Program-made: the position numbers and the translations under genes
Assembly: GCA_965247565.1 (NCBI GenBank)
Contig: CBDFHF010000003.1
Coordinates: 992,001-1,056,000 of the forward strand
Length of the DNA: 64,000 nucleotides
Direction: 5' to 3'
Origin: CBDFHF01 sp965247565
GTDB lineage: Bacteria > Pseudomonadota > Gammaproteobacteria > Methylococcales > Methylomonadaceae
Shown here: piece by piece, positions 34,235-43,267 of the stretch
How the letters are laid out: the number at the start of each line of letters is the position of its first letter
How positions within the stretch are numbered: the first letter of the stretch is position 1
The notes under the pieces: generated by a model
What the model saw: only the letters and a program-made list of their open reading frames with translations
Told to the model about the DNA's origin: nothing
Databases searched by the model: none

Positions 34235-35085
34235 TAGGGTAAATTGAATGTCTTCTTAAAAAACTCAGGTTGTGCGAATGCTGCCTTGTGTATATCGACA
34301 TTATAGTAGTTAGTGGGGAAAGTTTTGTTGGCGACGTCTTGTTCTCTAAATGCACACAAGCTGCTTTTACTAGCGATAGTCGCGCTCCACCAACCAGAAG
34401 GATAAATACATTGTGGGAAAAATAGAGTTTGCAAGTGGCTTAAACCAGCAGAGCTCATAGCATCACGCATTTCGCCAATCAGCTTTAAATGTAATAGAGC
34501 CGACTCACTTTGCTGGATAACCATGCCGTGTTCGGTCAAGCAATTAAAGCAATCCCGATAAAATGCCGCGCTAAATAAGCCTTCTGCTGGGCCGACCGGA
34601 TCAGTGCTATCCACGATGATAATATCCACGGAATTAGGGGCTGCTTCTTTAACCCATTTGATACCGTCGATAAATTTTAGCTCCGCACGCGGGTCTTGAT
34701 TGGATTCGCACAGTTCAGGAAAATAAATCTCCGCAAGACGGGTGACGCGCTCATCAATATCAATTTGCACGGCATGTTGAATGCCAGGATGCTTTAACAC
34801 TTCTCGTAACGTGCCACAATCACCACCGCCGATAATCCAGACTTTTTTGGGATTCGGGTGCAGAAACAAACCGGGATGGCTCATCATTTCATGATAAAAA
34901 AAGTTATCCCGGGTAGACACCATGGTACAACCGTCAATGACCATTAAGTTACCAAAGCCCTCTGTTTCGTATATTTCCAGTTTTTGAAATTCGGATTGCT
35001 CTTCGTGTAATTTCTTTTTGATTTTTAAAGAAAAGGCGGTTTCAGCGCCAGGCAGTTCCTCGGTAAACCACTGAGAAGGATTCAT
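34234..35085 (-). CDS. speE: Polyamine aminopropyltransferase (spermidine synthase)
   Basis: 283 residues, normal length. Signatures: FQKLEIYETEGFGNLMVIDG, FYHEMMSHPGLF, the dcSAM-binding VWIIGGGDCGTLREVLKH, the catalytic VDSTDPVGPAEGLFS and the C-terminal FPQCIYPSGWWSATIAS. It transfers an aminopropyl group from decarboxylated SAM to putrescine. No speD is adjacent. It is first of the leftward run that continues with the MarR gene, ubiK and yifB. The 171 bases upstream separate it from the dab operon end. Confidence 0.94.
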   Translation of the reverse strand: MNPSQWFTEELPGAETAFSLKIKKKLHEEQSEFQKLEIYETEGFGNLMVIDGCTMVSTRDNFFYHEMMSHPGLFLHPNPKKVWIIGGGDCGTLREVLKHPGIQHAVQIDIDERVTRLAEIYFPELCESNQDPRAELKFIDGIKWVKEAAPNSVDIIIVDSTDPVGPAEGLFSAAFYRDCFNCLTEHGMVIQQSESALLHLKLIGEMRDAMSSAGLSHLQTLFFPQCIYPSGWWSATIASKSSLCAFREQDVANKTFPTNYYNVDIHKAAFAQPEFFKKTFNLP

Positions 35086-35256
35086 TATCGGGTGTTCCTG
35101 AAAAAGTATGGAGTAAGAAAAGGTGACTGGTTTAAGTCGACAACAGCTAAAAGCGCTATTGCCAAGTACGTTGCTCGATTGGCTACTCTGCCATTATATT
35201 AGAACTCGTTACTAATGCTACAGCGGAGATTATATCGCCGCAAAATGAATGTTTAA

Positions 35257-36801
35257 TTAAGGTGTTGATTCGGCTGGGATAGCATTGCTCTCCAATCCTG
35301 GCTGCTCTAGTAATCGGGACAACCAGGCTTCTGCAGCAACTTGATTGGTTTTCATCAGGCTATTAGGGAAAAAACCCAGCAGTAAAATCAACAGCGCTGG
35401 GAGGCATAACAACAGCAGCTCACGAGGCCTTAAATCCTGTAACTGCTGAACACCGGGCTGAGTAATGGGACCAAAGAAGGCACGGCGGGTAAACAATAGC
35501 ATATAGGCAGCAGAAAAAATCGCCCCGGCCAAAGCGGCAAGACCAATGCTGGGGTGCGACGTTAACGCGCTGATGATTAATAATAATTCCGCCGGAAACC
35601 CACTGGTACCGGGAATGCCCATGCTGGCCAACATAAAAATAAAATACAATCCGGTTAGTTTCGGCATAGCCTTAGCCAAACCACCTAGATGCAGGCTTTC
35701 GGTACTACCTAAGCGATGCTGTATAAACCCTGCGATCAACATCAAGCTGCTAGCAACTAAGGTAAAGTTGAGTAACTGAAAAATCGCACCTTGAATACCC
35801 TGTATATTTAAAGCAGAGATGCCGATGATAACTAAGCCGACGTGACTAATACTGGCGTAAGCCAGTAGGCGGCGTAAATTAGTTTGCTGCAGGGCAATCA
35901 ATGCACTGTAAATGAGCGTGATGGCTCCAGCTATGCCCAATGCCCAGCTGTATTCAACGGCTGCCGAAGGTGCTAAAGGCATGGCAAAGCGCAGAATTGC
36001 GTAAGCGCCAAGTTTTAATCCAGTTAATAATGCGGCCATTTGTGTGGGTCCTTCCATAGCGGCAGTCGGTAGCCAGGTATGGAAAGGCACCAAAGGTGCT
36101 TTTACCGCAAAGCCTAGCAACAATAAGAGGAAGACCACCGATTGTAAATGTTCAGGTAATGGCGTCTCCAGAAGTACCAAAAAACTAAACACTAAATCTT
36201 GAGGAATTGTGCCGTTTACATAAGTAACGTGGTTGATTGCCAAAATGATGATGGCAAATAATAGTGGTACACCTCCACAGAGCATAAACAGTGTGTATTT
36301 GATGGCAGCGCTGCGCCGGTTCGGGCCAATGCCCCATAAGCCAATTAGAAAGAAGATGATCGGTAAAGTCAGCTCCCAAAACAGGAAAAACAACATCATA
36401 TCCAGGGCACAAAATATGCCCATGGTGATGCCTTCCAAAGCCAATAGCATGGCAAAATGCAGGCGTGGTAAAAGTTGCACAGAATTCCAGCTGGCTATAA
36501 TGCTGAATGAGGTTAGCAATGCCGACATGGGCAAAAATAAAATCGATATTCCATCAATACCAAGCAAATATTCAATGTTTAGGTTCAATACCCATTCTGC
36601 GTGTTCAATGAGCTGAAAATTATTACCGGTATCGGCATTAAAAAGAAAAACCGCTAACAGCGTGACAATTAGCTCTGCACCAGCAATGCCTATCGCAAGC
36701 CATTTCGCCATCTGGGTAGATCGAATAAAACTAACAAGCAATGCCCCGATTAAAGGCAGCAGAATGATAAGAGTTAGAATCGGAAAACGAATTTCACTCA
36801 T
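35257..36801 (-). CDS. NuoM-like proton-conducting subunit, last gene of dab operon
   Basis: 514 residues, about 14 membrane segments. It belongs to the NuoL/M/N-Mrp antiporter family: FWELTLPIIFFLIGLWG keeps the membrane glutamate (TM5) and FAVKAPLVPFHTWLPTAAMEGPT keeps the TM7 lysine, so a proton path is plausible. LRRLLAYASISHVGLV is the discontinuous-helix signature. Its start overlaps the upstream gene's end by 8 bases. No complex I hydrophilic genes are near, so it belongs with DabA rather than with NADH dehydrogenase. It ends the five-gene operon; no clear terminator is seen downstream. Confidence 0.88.
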   Translation of the reverse strand: MSEIRFPILTLIILLPLIGALLVSFIRSTQMAKWLAIGIAGAELIVTLLAVFLFNADTGNNFQLIEHAEWVLNLNIEYLLGIDGISILFLPMSALLTSFSIIASWNSVQLLPRLHFAMLLALEGITMGIFCALDMMLFFLFWELTLPIIFFLIGLWGIGPNRRSAAIKYTLFMLCGGVPLLFAIIILAINHVTYVNGTIPQDLVFSFLVLLETPLPEHLQSVVFLLLLLGFAVKAPLVPFHTWLPTAAMEGPTQMAALLTGLKLGAYAILRFAMPLAPSAAVEYSWALGIAGAITLIYSALIALQQTNLRRLLAYASISHVGLVIIGISALNIQGIQGAIFQLLNFTLVASSLMLIAGFIQHRLGSTESLHLGGLAKAMPKLTGLYFIFMLASMGIPGTSGFPAELLLIISALTSHPSIGLAALAGAIFSAAYMLLFTRRAFFGPITQPGVQQLQDLRPRELLLLCLPALLILLLGFFPNSLMKTNQVAAEAWLSRLLEQPGLESNAIPAESTP

Positions 36802-38410
36802 GGTGATTTTCCTTGTCGCTACTATCTACATCAATATCGGGCATAAGATCCTGTTGAGGCAGTTCTGGCAGTATCAACTGTTCTTGTTCGGATTGGTGAT
36901 GAATGGGATACAGCTCACCCATTGCAGCTGCTTCCTGGTCTATAAAATTTAGCCAGGGTGTTGTGTAAAACCCCATGCCGATTAGCAACAAACAAATAAT
37001 TGCGGTAATCATGCGTTCGCTGCGGACAGGATGAATAAAACTGGCGCGCGGTTGTTGTTTACGTTTAGGGGTAGCAATGAATATTTGTTGGAAAGCACGC
37101 AGCAAAAATGCTGCCGCCAACACGTTACCGATCAATATAGCAATGGCGATTAACCAGCCTTGTTCTTCAATAGTGCCTTCAATCAGTAAATGCGCCGCAT
37201 CATAGCCAGGCGTACCGGGCATGACCATAGTACTTAAGGCAGAAATCATAAAAAGGAAAGCAATGGTGGCGTTGCTATCAAACAATCCACCTAACCTGGG
37301 GATAAAAGCTGTACGAGTGCGTTCGTAAATCAACCCAACGCTAAATAACATACCCGCAGAAGCCAAGCCATAAGTAATCGACAACAAAATACTGCCTTCC
37401 AGGCCAAAGGCATTAAAGCAAAATACCCCGATAACCAACATCCCGGTGTGGCTAATCACGGCAAACGATAGCAGTCTGCGGATATTTGTTTGCATTAATG
37501 CCAGCAATGCACCGTAGAAAATACTGATTAAACTCAGCGTTAACACAAACTCTTCCCAATCTTCTGCGACGCCTGGAACCATCGGTAAAATAAAGCGAAT
37601 TACAGCATAAATGCCCAGTTTTAAACCCACTAAATAGATTGCGGCGCTGGCGACTGTGCCTTGTTCTGCCAACAAGGGCAGCCAGCCATGAAATGGAAAT
37701 AAGGGCATACGAATCGCAAAAGCAAAGAACAGCAGCACAAAGATTAAGGTTTCATTGTGCAAGTAAGCGTTGTTGTGTTTTAAAGTTAACCAGTCGAATG
37801 TCAATGTATGTTCAGAATCGATCAATCCAAATGCCAGTAATAGGAATCCCGCTAAACTCATTAATAAGCCGCTAGCCCAATACTGAACAAATAGAGCAAC
37901 CGCTCCCCGCCGGTGTTGCCCTGTACCCGCATGTAAGGATAGTAATATAACCGGAACAAGCTCCAGCAAAGTCCATAGCCAGAACTGCATCACATTGAGT
38001 GCCGCAAATGCGCCGATTAAAATTCCTTCATAGCCGAGCAAACAACCAACAAATAGCCGATCCGTCCTATGCCGGGTAATTAGTGTATAAATCAACGCTA
38101 GCGAAGTCATGATGGCGGTGAGTGGAATAAACAATATATTGGTGCCGTCAACTCCCACGCAATAACTCAAACCGACAAAAGTATGTTGCTCAACCAGGTG
38201 AATTCCTGGGCTGTCAGCATCAAAAATAATTAGCAAATAGGCGCTTAGTAGCACATTAAGCAAGGCACCGACAAAGCCGAAGCGTAATGTTTGTTTTGCT
38301 GATTGGGTGAATACAATGGCAAGCACTGTCAGCAAGGGAACTAACGTCATCGTTGTTAACAGTGGAAAAGCTGAAATTTGCGACCAATGGTTAAAAATAT
38401 TTTCCATCAC
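36794..38410 (-). CDS. NuoM-like subunit with altered TM7 lysine
   Basis: 538 residues, a polytopic antiporter-family subunit. LLELVPVILLSLH keeps the TM5 glutamate. The TM7 segment reads FAIRMPLFPFHGWLPLLAEQ, with Arg where the proton-conducting lysine normally stands. IRRLLSFAVISHTGMLVIG and GTPGYDAAHLLIEG are otherwise family-like. It has a longer hydrophilic, acidic C-terminus (about 60 residues, ending in SDKENHHE), which may dock a soluble partner. It lies 4 bases after the DabB-like gene. It might act structurally or with changed coupling. Confidence 0.85.
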   Translation of the reverse strand: MMENIFNHWSQISAFPLLTTMTLVPLLTVLAIVFTQSAKQTLRFGFVGALLNVLLSAYLLIIFDADSPGIHLVEQHTFVGLSYCVGVDGTNILFIPLTAIMTSLALIYTLITRHRTDRLFVGCLLGYEGILIGAFAALNVMQFWLWTLLELVPVILLSLHAGTGQHRRGAVALFVQYWASGLLMSLAGFLLLAFGLIDSEHTLTFDWLTLKHNNAYLHNETLIFVLLFFAFAIRMPLFPFHGWLPLLAEQGTVASAAIYLVGLKLGIYAVIRFILPMVPGVAEDWEEFVLTLSLISIFYGALLALMQTNIRRLLSFAVISHTGMLVIGVFCFNAFGLEGSILLSITYGLASAGMLFSVGLIYERTRTAFIPRLGGLFDSNATIAFLFMISALSTMVMPGTPGYDAAHLLIEGTIEEQGWLIAIAILIGNVLAAAFLLRAFQQIFIATPKRKQQPRASFIHPVRSERMITAIICLLLIGMGFYTTPWLNFIDQEAAAMGELYPIHHQSEQEQLILPELPQQDLMPDIDVDSSDKENHHE

Positions 38411-38414
38411 CGCC

Positions 38415-39977
38415 TCAAAATGCGATCAGCAGAGTAATCAACACAAAAAGCACCAGGTAACGAGGCCGTATTATCAATGCTTCAATGGTGTTTGCGATAT
38501 GTCCTAGCTCTCGGCCAAAATTTATGGCGTCTTTACCTATGCCGTGCAGTATAAAACGATCCTCAAACCAGTGCATAAGCTCGGCTGTCCATTGTGTTAA
38601 CTTTCCGGCCAAACCGCTGCCTTGCGCAAAACTATCATCGTCATTATCCAATTTTGCACCCAGCGCCTGCTCTTCCCGTTGTGCAAATGTCGATGCGGCC
38701 CGGAGCGCTGGCGCAGGGGTCCCCATGAATCGGTCAACAATGCGATCATCAAAATAAGCTAAGTCGTGGGCCAAGCGTTGAATGGGCTTGACTAATGCCC
38801 AATCAGTGATTTGATCAAGCCAGAAACGCTGCAACGCAGCCAGAAATAGATAGCGCCGTTTAGCCAAGCTGTTATTGATCGGTTTAATAGGATTTTGATG
38901 GACGTTATGCATTAATGAAGGTGCATTTAATAGTTGATAGGCTCGAACTATTGCATGTGCACAAAGATGCCATCCTGCCCATTGCCAAAATCCTAAGCCA
39001 CATTCAAAAAACATTAAACCCAACTGGCCGGAAGTAGCGAATATTAATGAGCTTTTTACATCGGTTTGCGTTAGTCCTACCAAATAACTATAAATAGCCG
39101 TCATCAACCCGACAAAGAGGAGTACAAGCATTGCCAATGCAGATCGCTCAAAAACTGGTTGCAATAAAATGACCAAAAAAATACCAGCATGAATCATCAC
39201 CGAACCATAAAATATGGCGCTGGACGGCGTCGGTCCTTCCATGGCTCTAATCAGCCAAGGCGTAAACGGCAGTTGCGCCGATTTTGCAAATGCGGCAAGG
39301 GCAAAACACAATGCAATGATAGTTGCCTCACCAGTAGTAAGTTGCTCAGCAAATAGGTTGATATTTGACCAGTTAATGCTGCTAGTCCACGCATAACAAA
39401 ATGTAATGCCTAACAGAAAGCCAACATCGCCGATGCGATTAGTTACAAATACGCGCATGGCGTTATATGTCGCCACGGGACGGTGGTAGTTGTAACCAAT
39501 TAACAGATAAGAGCTTAAGCCCGCAATCTCCCAGCCGATAAAAGTTCCGACCGCGTTCCCCGACAACACCAGCAAAAACATCGCAGAAGCAAACAGGCAT
39601 AAAATAAAAAAGAATCGGTGAAATCCGGCTTCGCGGTGCATATAGTCGATTGAAAATCGAACACTGACCAGCAATAACACTGAAAACAGCGCGGCTACGC
39701 CAACATTAAAACCGGAGGTAATAAAGTTAAATCGGACATCCAACGTATCAGAACTCAACCATTGACCGACGCTGAAGCTGCCTGCATTTTTACCCAACAA
39801 ATCAGCGCTAAATAAGATTAATGCCTGTATTACGGAAAATACCGCAGCCCAGCCAGCAATATCCGCGGTAGTTTGTTCGCTTTCTTCACCTTTTAAAAGG
39901 TCAAAGAGCTGGCCGATACCAATAATAGCTGCTGCCAACATGGGTAATAAAGGAATTAGGAAAACCAGAGCATCCAT
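38415..39977 (-). CDS. dabB: DabB-like NuoL-family membrane subunit of inorganic carbon transporter
   Basis: 520 residues, with a NuoL-type core: FIGWEIAGLSSYLLIGYNYHRP (TM5 Glu), AFAKSAQLPFTPWLIRAMEGPTPSSAIFYGSVMIHAGIFL (TM7 Lys and following helix) and TQTDVKSSLIFATSGQLGLM. This is the pattern of DabB, the membrane partner that couples the cation gradient to DabA. After about residue 370 it ends in a hydrophilic stretch and a single C-terminal helix. It lies immediately downstream of dabA (4-base gap). It probably imports protons or Na+ while DabA hydrates CO2. Confidence 0.85.
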   Translation of the reverse strand: MDALVFLIPLLPMLAAAIIGIGQLFDLLKGEESEQTTADIAGWAAVFSVIQALILFSADLLGKNAGSFSVGQWLSSDTLDVRFNFITSGFNVGVAALFSVLLLVSVRFSIDYMHREAGFHRFFFILCLFASAMFLLVLSGNAVGTFIGWEIAGLSSYLLIGYNYHRPVATYNAMRVFVTNRIGDVGFLLGITFCYAWTSSINWSNINLFAEQLTTGEATIIALCFALAAFAKSAQLPFTPWLIRAMEGPTPSSAIFYGSVMIHAGIFLVILLQPVFERSALAMLVLLFVGLMTAIYSYLVGLTQTDVKSSLIFATSGQLGLMFFECGLGFWQWAGWHLCAHAIVRAYQLLNAPSLMHNVHQNPIKPINNSLAKRRYLFLAALQRFWLDQITDWALVKPIQRLAHDLAYFDDRIVDRFMGTPAPALRAASTFAQREEQALGAKLDNDDDSFAQGSGLAGKLTQWTAELMHWFEDRFILHGIGKDAINFGRELGHIANTIEALIIRPRYLVLFVLITLLIAF

Positions 39978-39981
39978 TATC

Positions 39982-42900
39982 TTAATACTCCTGTAGCACA
40001 GGCTGTTTAATCAAAGCGGGAGGTACTGGTAAAGTTTGATCTTTATAACAATCCGGCGAGCTATCGTAATGAGGGGGATTTCGAATTTCCGCTTGCCACG
40101 TAATAAAGCCGGTGTCTCGTTGAAAAATAAAAATCTCCCCAGTATCAGGATCTAGCGCATTTAAATGAATCCAACCACCGCTGATCAACTCTCGTAAGCT
40201 TTCCTGGCGTGCATAAATAGCTTCAAGAACAGAAGTTTTAGCTTCAACTGTCAACTGCAAGCGCATGGCTTCATGAATTTCAACCATTTGTTGAGGTAAG
40301 CCCGTGCGTAAATCACTACTGGTGCCTTCCATAATGCCAAAAAAACCAGTGACGTTATGTGGCACTTTGGAGCCGCAACCAAAGCGGTCGTTATTAACCG
40401 TTGAAAAATAGTATTCCAGATTGATACCGGCACCGACCGGGCCAACAGCCAGTAAAATACCTTCCAAAATGCTACCGCTGGGATCTTGAGATGGATCATA
40501 AGAAATCAAAAACATCCGGCGATCAAAAAATGCTCCTTGAGTTACTGATCTGCGCCCGACTAACGCCGAGGCATTGGTAGCATGTCCGAGCTCAGGCCGA
40601 GCTTGCGAGAAATCAAATGCACGCGCCTCGATATGTGCCAATGCTTCTGCAGGTAACGGTTTGCGCGGCGCTGAAGCTAAGCGGCGGCAACGTTCATGGG
40701 CGGACATGCGCTGAGCATGTTCTAGATCTTCTTGTAATTTGTTGAATACTCGTCTATGTCCCTCTGGCAAGTCGTTAAGATCATACCAGCTGATATGTTC
40801 ATTACAGGTATTATGCTCCGCACCCAAAAACCAGGTTTCGGCAGGAATTTCAATACCACGTTCAGCCAATAGAAGACGTATTTCTGGGCGATTTGCCATG
40901 GCGGCAAAAACACGGGCATTAGGTCCTCCGTGGCGACCGCTACAAGCACCACAATCGTATGCAGCCAAGTGCGGGTTGTTTTGACTACCGGAGCCGTGCC
41001 CCATCAGAACCACTAAAGGTGCAAATCCATAGGTCAAACCGATATTGCGTAAAAACCCGGCCACTCGATCCACTTGTTCAACGTCGGTAAAACCCAGTTT
41101 AGGTTGTTCTGGCGAAGCAATTGCCGGATTTACGGTAGAAAATAATAGTTGCGTAGCAACCTTTGGCACAAATAGGTTGGTCAGAGCGGTTGTAATAGAT
41201 TGCTGCGTTTTAGACTTTGCCGACTTACTCAGCAGGCCCAGCAATGAGAAGGGAGCAATAGCGTGAATGACCGGCTGTGACGTGACTAGATTGCGTCGTA
41301 AGCTATGATGCAACATGTTGCCTATCTTCAAACTTAGTTTTCGTCCTCTATTATGTCTGGCAACCGTTGCTTCGTTGCTAGGGCGTGGTTGTTCCTGCAC
41401 CTCATGAGCGGGGGTCACCACAATGGGGCATAACGAGGTTACTGCAGTGTCATCCAGACCCCTATAATTCATGGCAACGCCAAAAAAACCGGCAGCGCCC
41501 AACGTCTCAATTGCCGGATTGCGTTCTTCCAGATGACGGCGAAAACCTTCCTCACGATCATCCATACAGAAAACCAGTTGGGCGCAAGGCCTCTGTTCAC
41601 GCTTTGCCCAGCGGCCTCGATTCCTATTGGCTCGTAACGCCTGAAAAAAATCTTCCCGGTAATGATGCTCATAGGCATTCAGCCAGATTTTATTACGCAC
41701 TGAGCCATCAAATTCATCCAACAGAGCTACTAGCTGCAGTAAATCTTGCTGTTGCAGATGATGTATCCACAGTGCGTTTAAACCCAGATGCTGACATAAA
41801 CGAAATAAACGCCAGCCGCTATCGTACAGGCTGTGCTCGGATTGATTGGGTGAACCGGCGCTAAACTGCCAATTCCAGAATAAATCAGCCAGCCGTTGCC
41901 ATTCACTGCGATTATGGCGCTCCGAACCAACCGCAAAAGTTAATGCTGTCGCTTGCTGCATTAAGTATTCCGGCAATTTACCCTTATATAACGACTGCCG
42001 CACTGTAAATTCAGATAAATTTTTACGAAAATAACCGCTCAAGCTAGATAGTTTGGCGTCCACTTTCCAAGTATCCCGGCAAATTTGTTTCAACCAAAGC
42101 GAATCCAGAGTGAGTCGAATTGCCAGATAATCTGCCAGAGTAGGTTCGGCTTTGTTGGTAGTTCGGTAGTTAGGATGCTGTTGCCGCCAATTGATCATGC
42201 CCGACCAGCCCGGCAATTCCAATGCTAATCTTTGCAGGTAGCCCGGCCAGTGCTGTTGAGGTATTTCCAGTTCGGTCAGTTGTAAAATGATCGCTTCAAC
42301 GGGGTCTTCGGGTGCACTGTTTAAAATGTTTTGTTGATCGCGAAAATCAATTAAAAACAGGCTGGCATCGTATTGCGCCATCGCTCGCCAATTTTCATAA
42401 AGGCCACGTTGACTACGTTCCGGTAATTGCCAAGCTGCAACTCCCTCATCTAGACAAGACGCACAAATTCGAATCAATTGCGGCCGCACTGAATCCAAAA
42501 TATCGATACCGCTCAAGGCCATCAAAAAGCCGCGCATAGTCAAGCTATCGCCGAGTTGCGCCAATAATTCATCCAGCGCCATGTTCGCTTGCTGCCGCAT
42601 TTGCTGATGAACCTGTCTATCGTCAATCATTTGCAAATTGTCATTTGCCGCCAGCCAACTTTCTGTATCTTCCAGCGACAGCTCAAGTATCTCTTCCGAA
42701 TGAAGTGCCGCTTGATGCAGGTCCAGTTTATTTAAAATGCACACCCACAATTGTTTGATGACATCAGCCTCATTAGCTAAGCCAAGCAATTGCAAACGCG
42801 CCGCCTCAGGTACGTCAGCTTGCGTTGCGTCCAAGGCGTTTAACTCTTCTATTTGCCAATTCAATTGAGTAATGCTAACAGGCTGCACGTCATAACGCAT

Positions 42901-43260
42901 GGCGATGGCATAGACATCTTGCCGGGTAATCGTGCGATCATCTTTGCTAAATACAAGCTGCTCGCATGCCAAGTCTGGTTGTTGGGCAAAAGCCGCAGCC
43001 AAATCATCATCATTAATCCGTCCTTGCTGGTAAAACTCACGAAAACGCGCTTCAGGGAGATAGCAATTGGTGCCAGTTAATGCTTCGTACTCGGCAAGTG
43101 CCTGTTCAAAAGGCAGGTGTTGAAAACCATGCAAGGTGTTGTGATGTACAAAATCCAGAAGCGGTGCTTGCGCCGGAAGAATATGATCTAAATGATGTAA
43201 AGCAGCTGTAATCAAATCTCGGTCGTTGCTGATTACATTGGATTTTAGATGTGCTGACAT
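39982..43260 (-). CDS. dabA: DabA, zinc-dependent CO2-hydrating subunit of DAB inorganic carbon accumulation complex
   Basis: 1092 residues, longer than the roughly 830-residue H. neapolitanus DabA. All four catalytic/zinc residues of the beta-carbonic-anhydrase-like site appear: C565 and D567 in LVFCMDDREEGF, H755 in MGHGSGSQNN and C770 in YDCGACSGRHGGPN; the H-to-C spacing of 15 equals that reported for H524-C539. N-terminal DUF2309 motifs include LLDFVHHNTLHGFQHLPFEQAL. DabA faces the cytosol and makes CO2 hydration effectively one-way. It is second of five leftward genes with 4- and 7-base gaps on either side. Confidence 0.93.
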   Translation of the reverse strand: MSAHLKSNVISNDRDLITAALHHLDHILPAQAPLLDFVHHNTLHGFQHLPFEQALAEYEALTGTNCYLPEARFREFYQQGRINDDDLAAAFAQQPDLACEQLVFSKDDRTITRQDVYAIAMRYDVQPVSITQLNWQIEELNALDATQADVPEAARLQLLGLANEADVIKQLWVCILNKLDLHQAALHSEEILELSLEDTESWLAANDNLQMIDDRQVHQQMRQQANMALDELLAQLGDSLTMRGFLMALSGIDILDSVRPQLIRICASCLDEGVAAWQLPERSQRGLYENWRAMAQYDASLFLIDFRDQQNILNSAPEDPVEAIILQLTELEIPQQHWPGYLQRLALELPGWSGMINWRQQHPNYRTTNKAEPTLADYLAIRLTLDSLWLKQICRDTWKVDAKLSSLSGYFRKNLSEFTVRQSLYKGKLPEYLMQQATALTFAVGSERHNRSEWQRLADLFWNWQFSAGSPNQSEHSLYDSGWRLFRLCQHLGLNALWIHHLQQQDLLQLVALLDEFDGSVRNKIWLNAYEHHYREDFFQALRANRNRGRWAKREQRPCAQLVFCMDDREEGFRRHLEERNPAIETLGAAGFFGVAMNYRGLDDTAVTSLCPIVVTPAHEVQEQPRPSNEATVARHNRGRKLSLKIGNMLHHSLRRNLVTSQPVIHAIAPFSLLGLLSKSAKSKTQQSITTALTNLFVPKVATQLLFSTVNPAIASPEQPKLGFTDVEQVDRVAGFLRNIGLTYGFAPLVVLMGHGSGSQNNPHLAAYDCGACSGRHGGPNARVFAAMANRPEIRLLLAERGIEIPAETWFLGAEHNTCNEHISWYDLNDLPEGHRRVFNKLQEDLEHAQRMSAHERCRRLASAPRKPLPAEALAHIEARAFDFSQARPELGHATNASALVGRRSVTQGAFFDRRMFLISYDPSQDPSGSILEGILLAVGPVGAGINLEYYFSTVNNDRFGCGSKVPHNVTGFFGIMEGTSSDLRTGLPQQMVEIHEAMRLQLTVEAKTSVLEAIYARQESLRELISGGWIHLNALDPDTGEIFIFQRDTGFITWQAEIRNPPHYDSSPDCYKDQTLPVPPALIKQPVLQEY

Positions 43261-43267
43261 AGAAATC

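Noticed and set aside
40722..42539. Several open frames antisense to or in other frames of dabA
   Set aside because: Shadows of the 1092-residue dabA gene; none has a ribosome site or family pattern.
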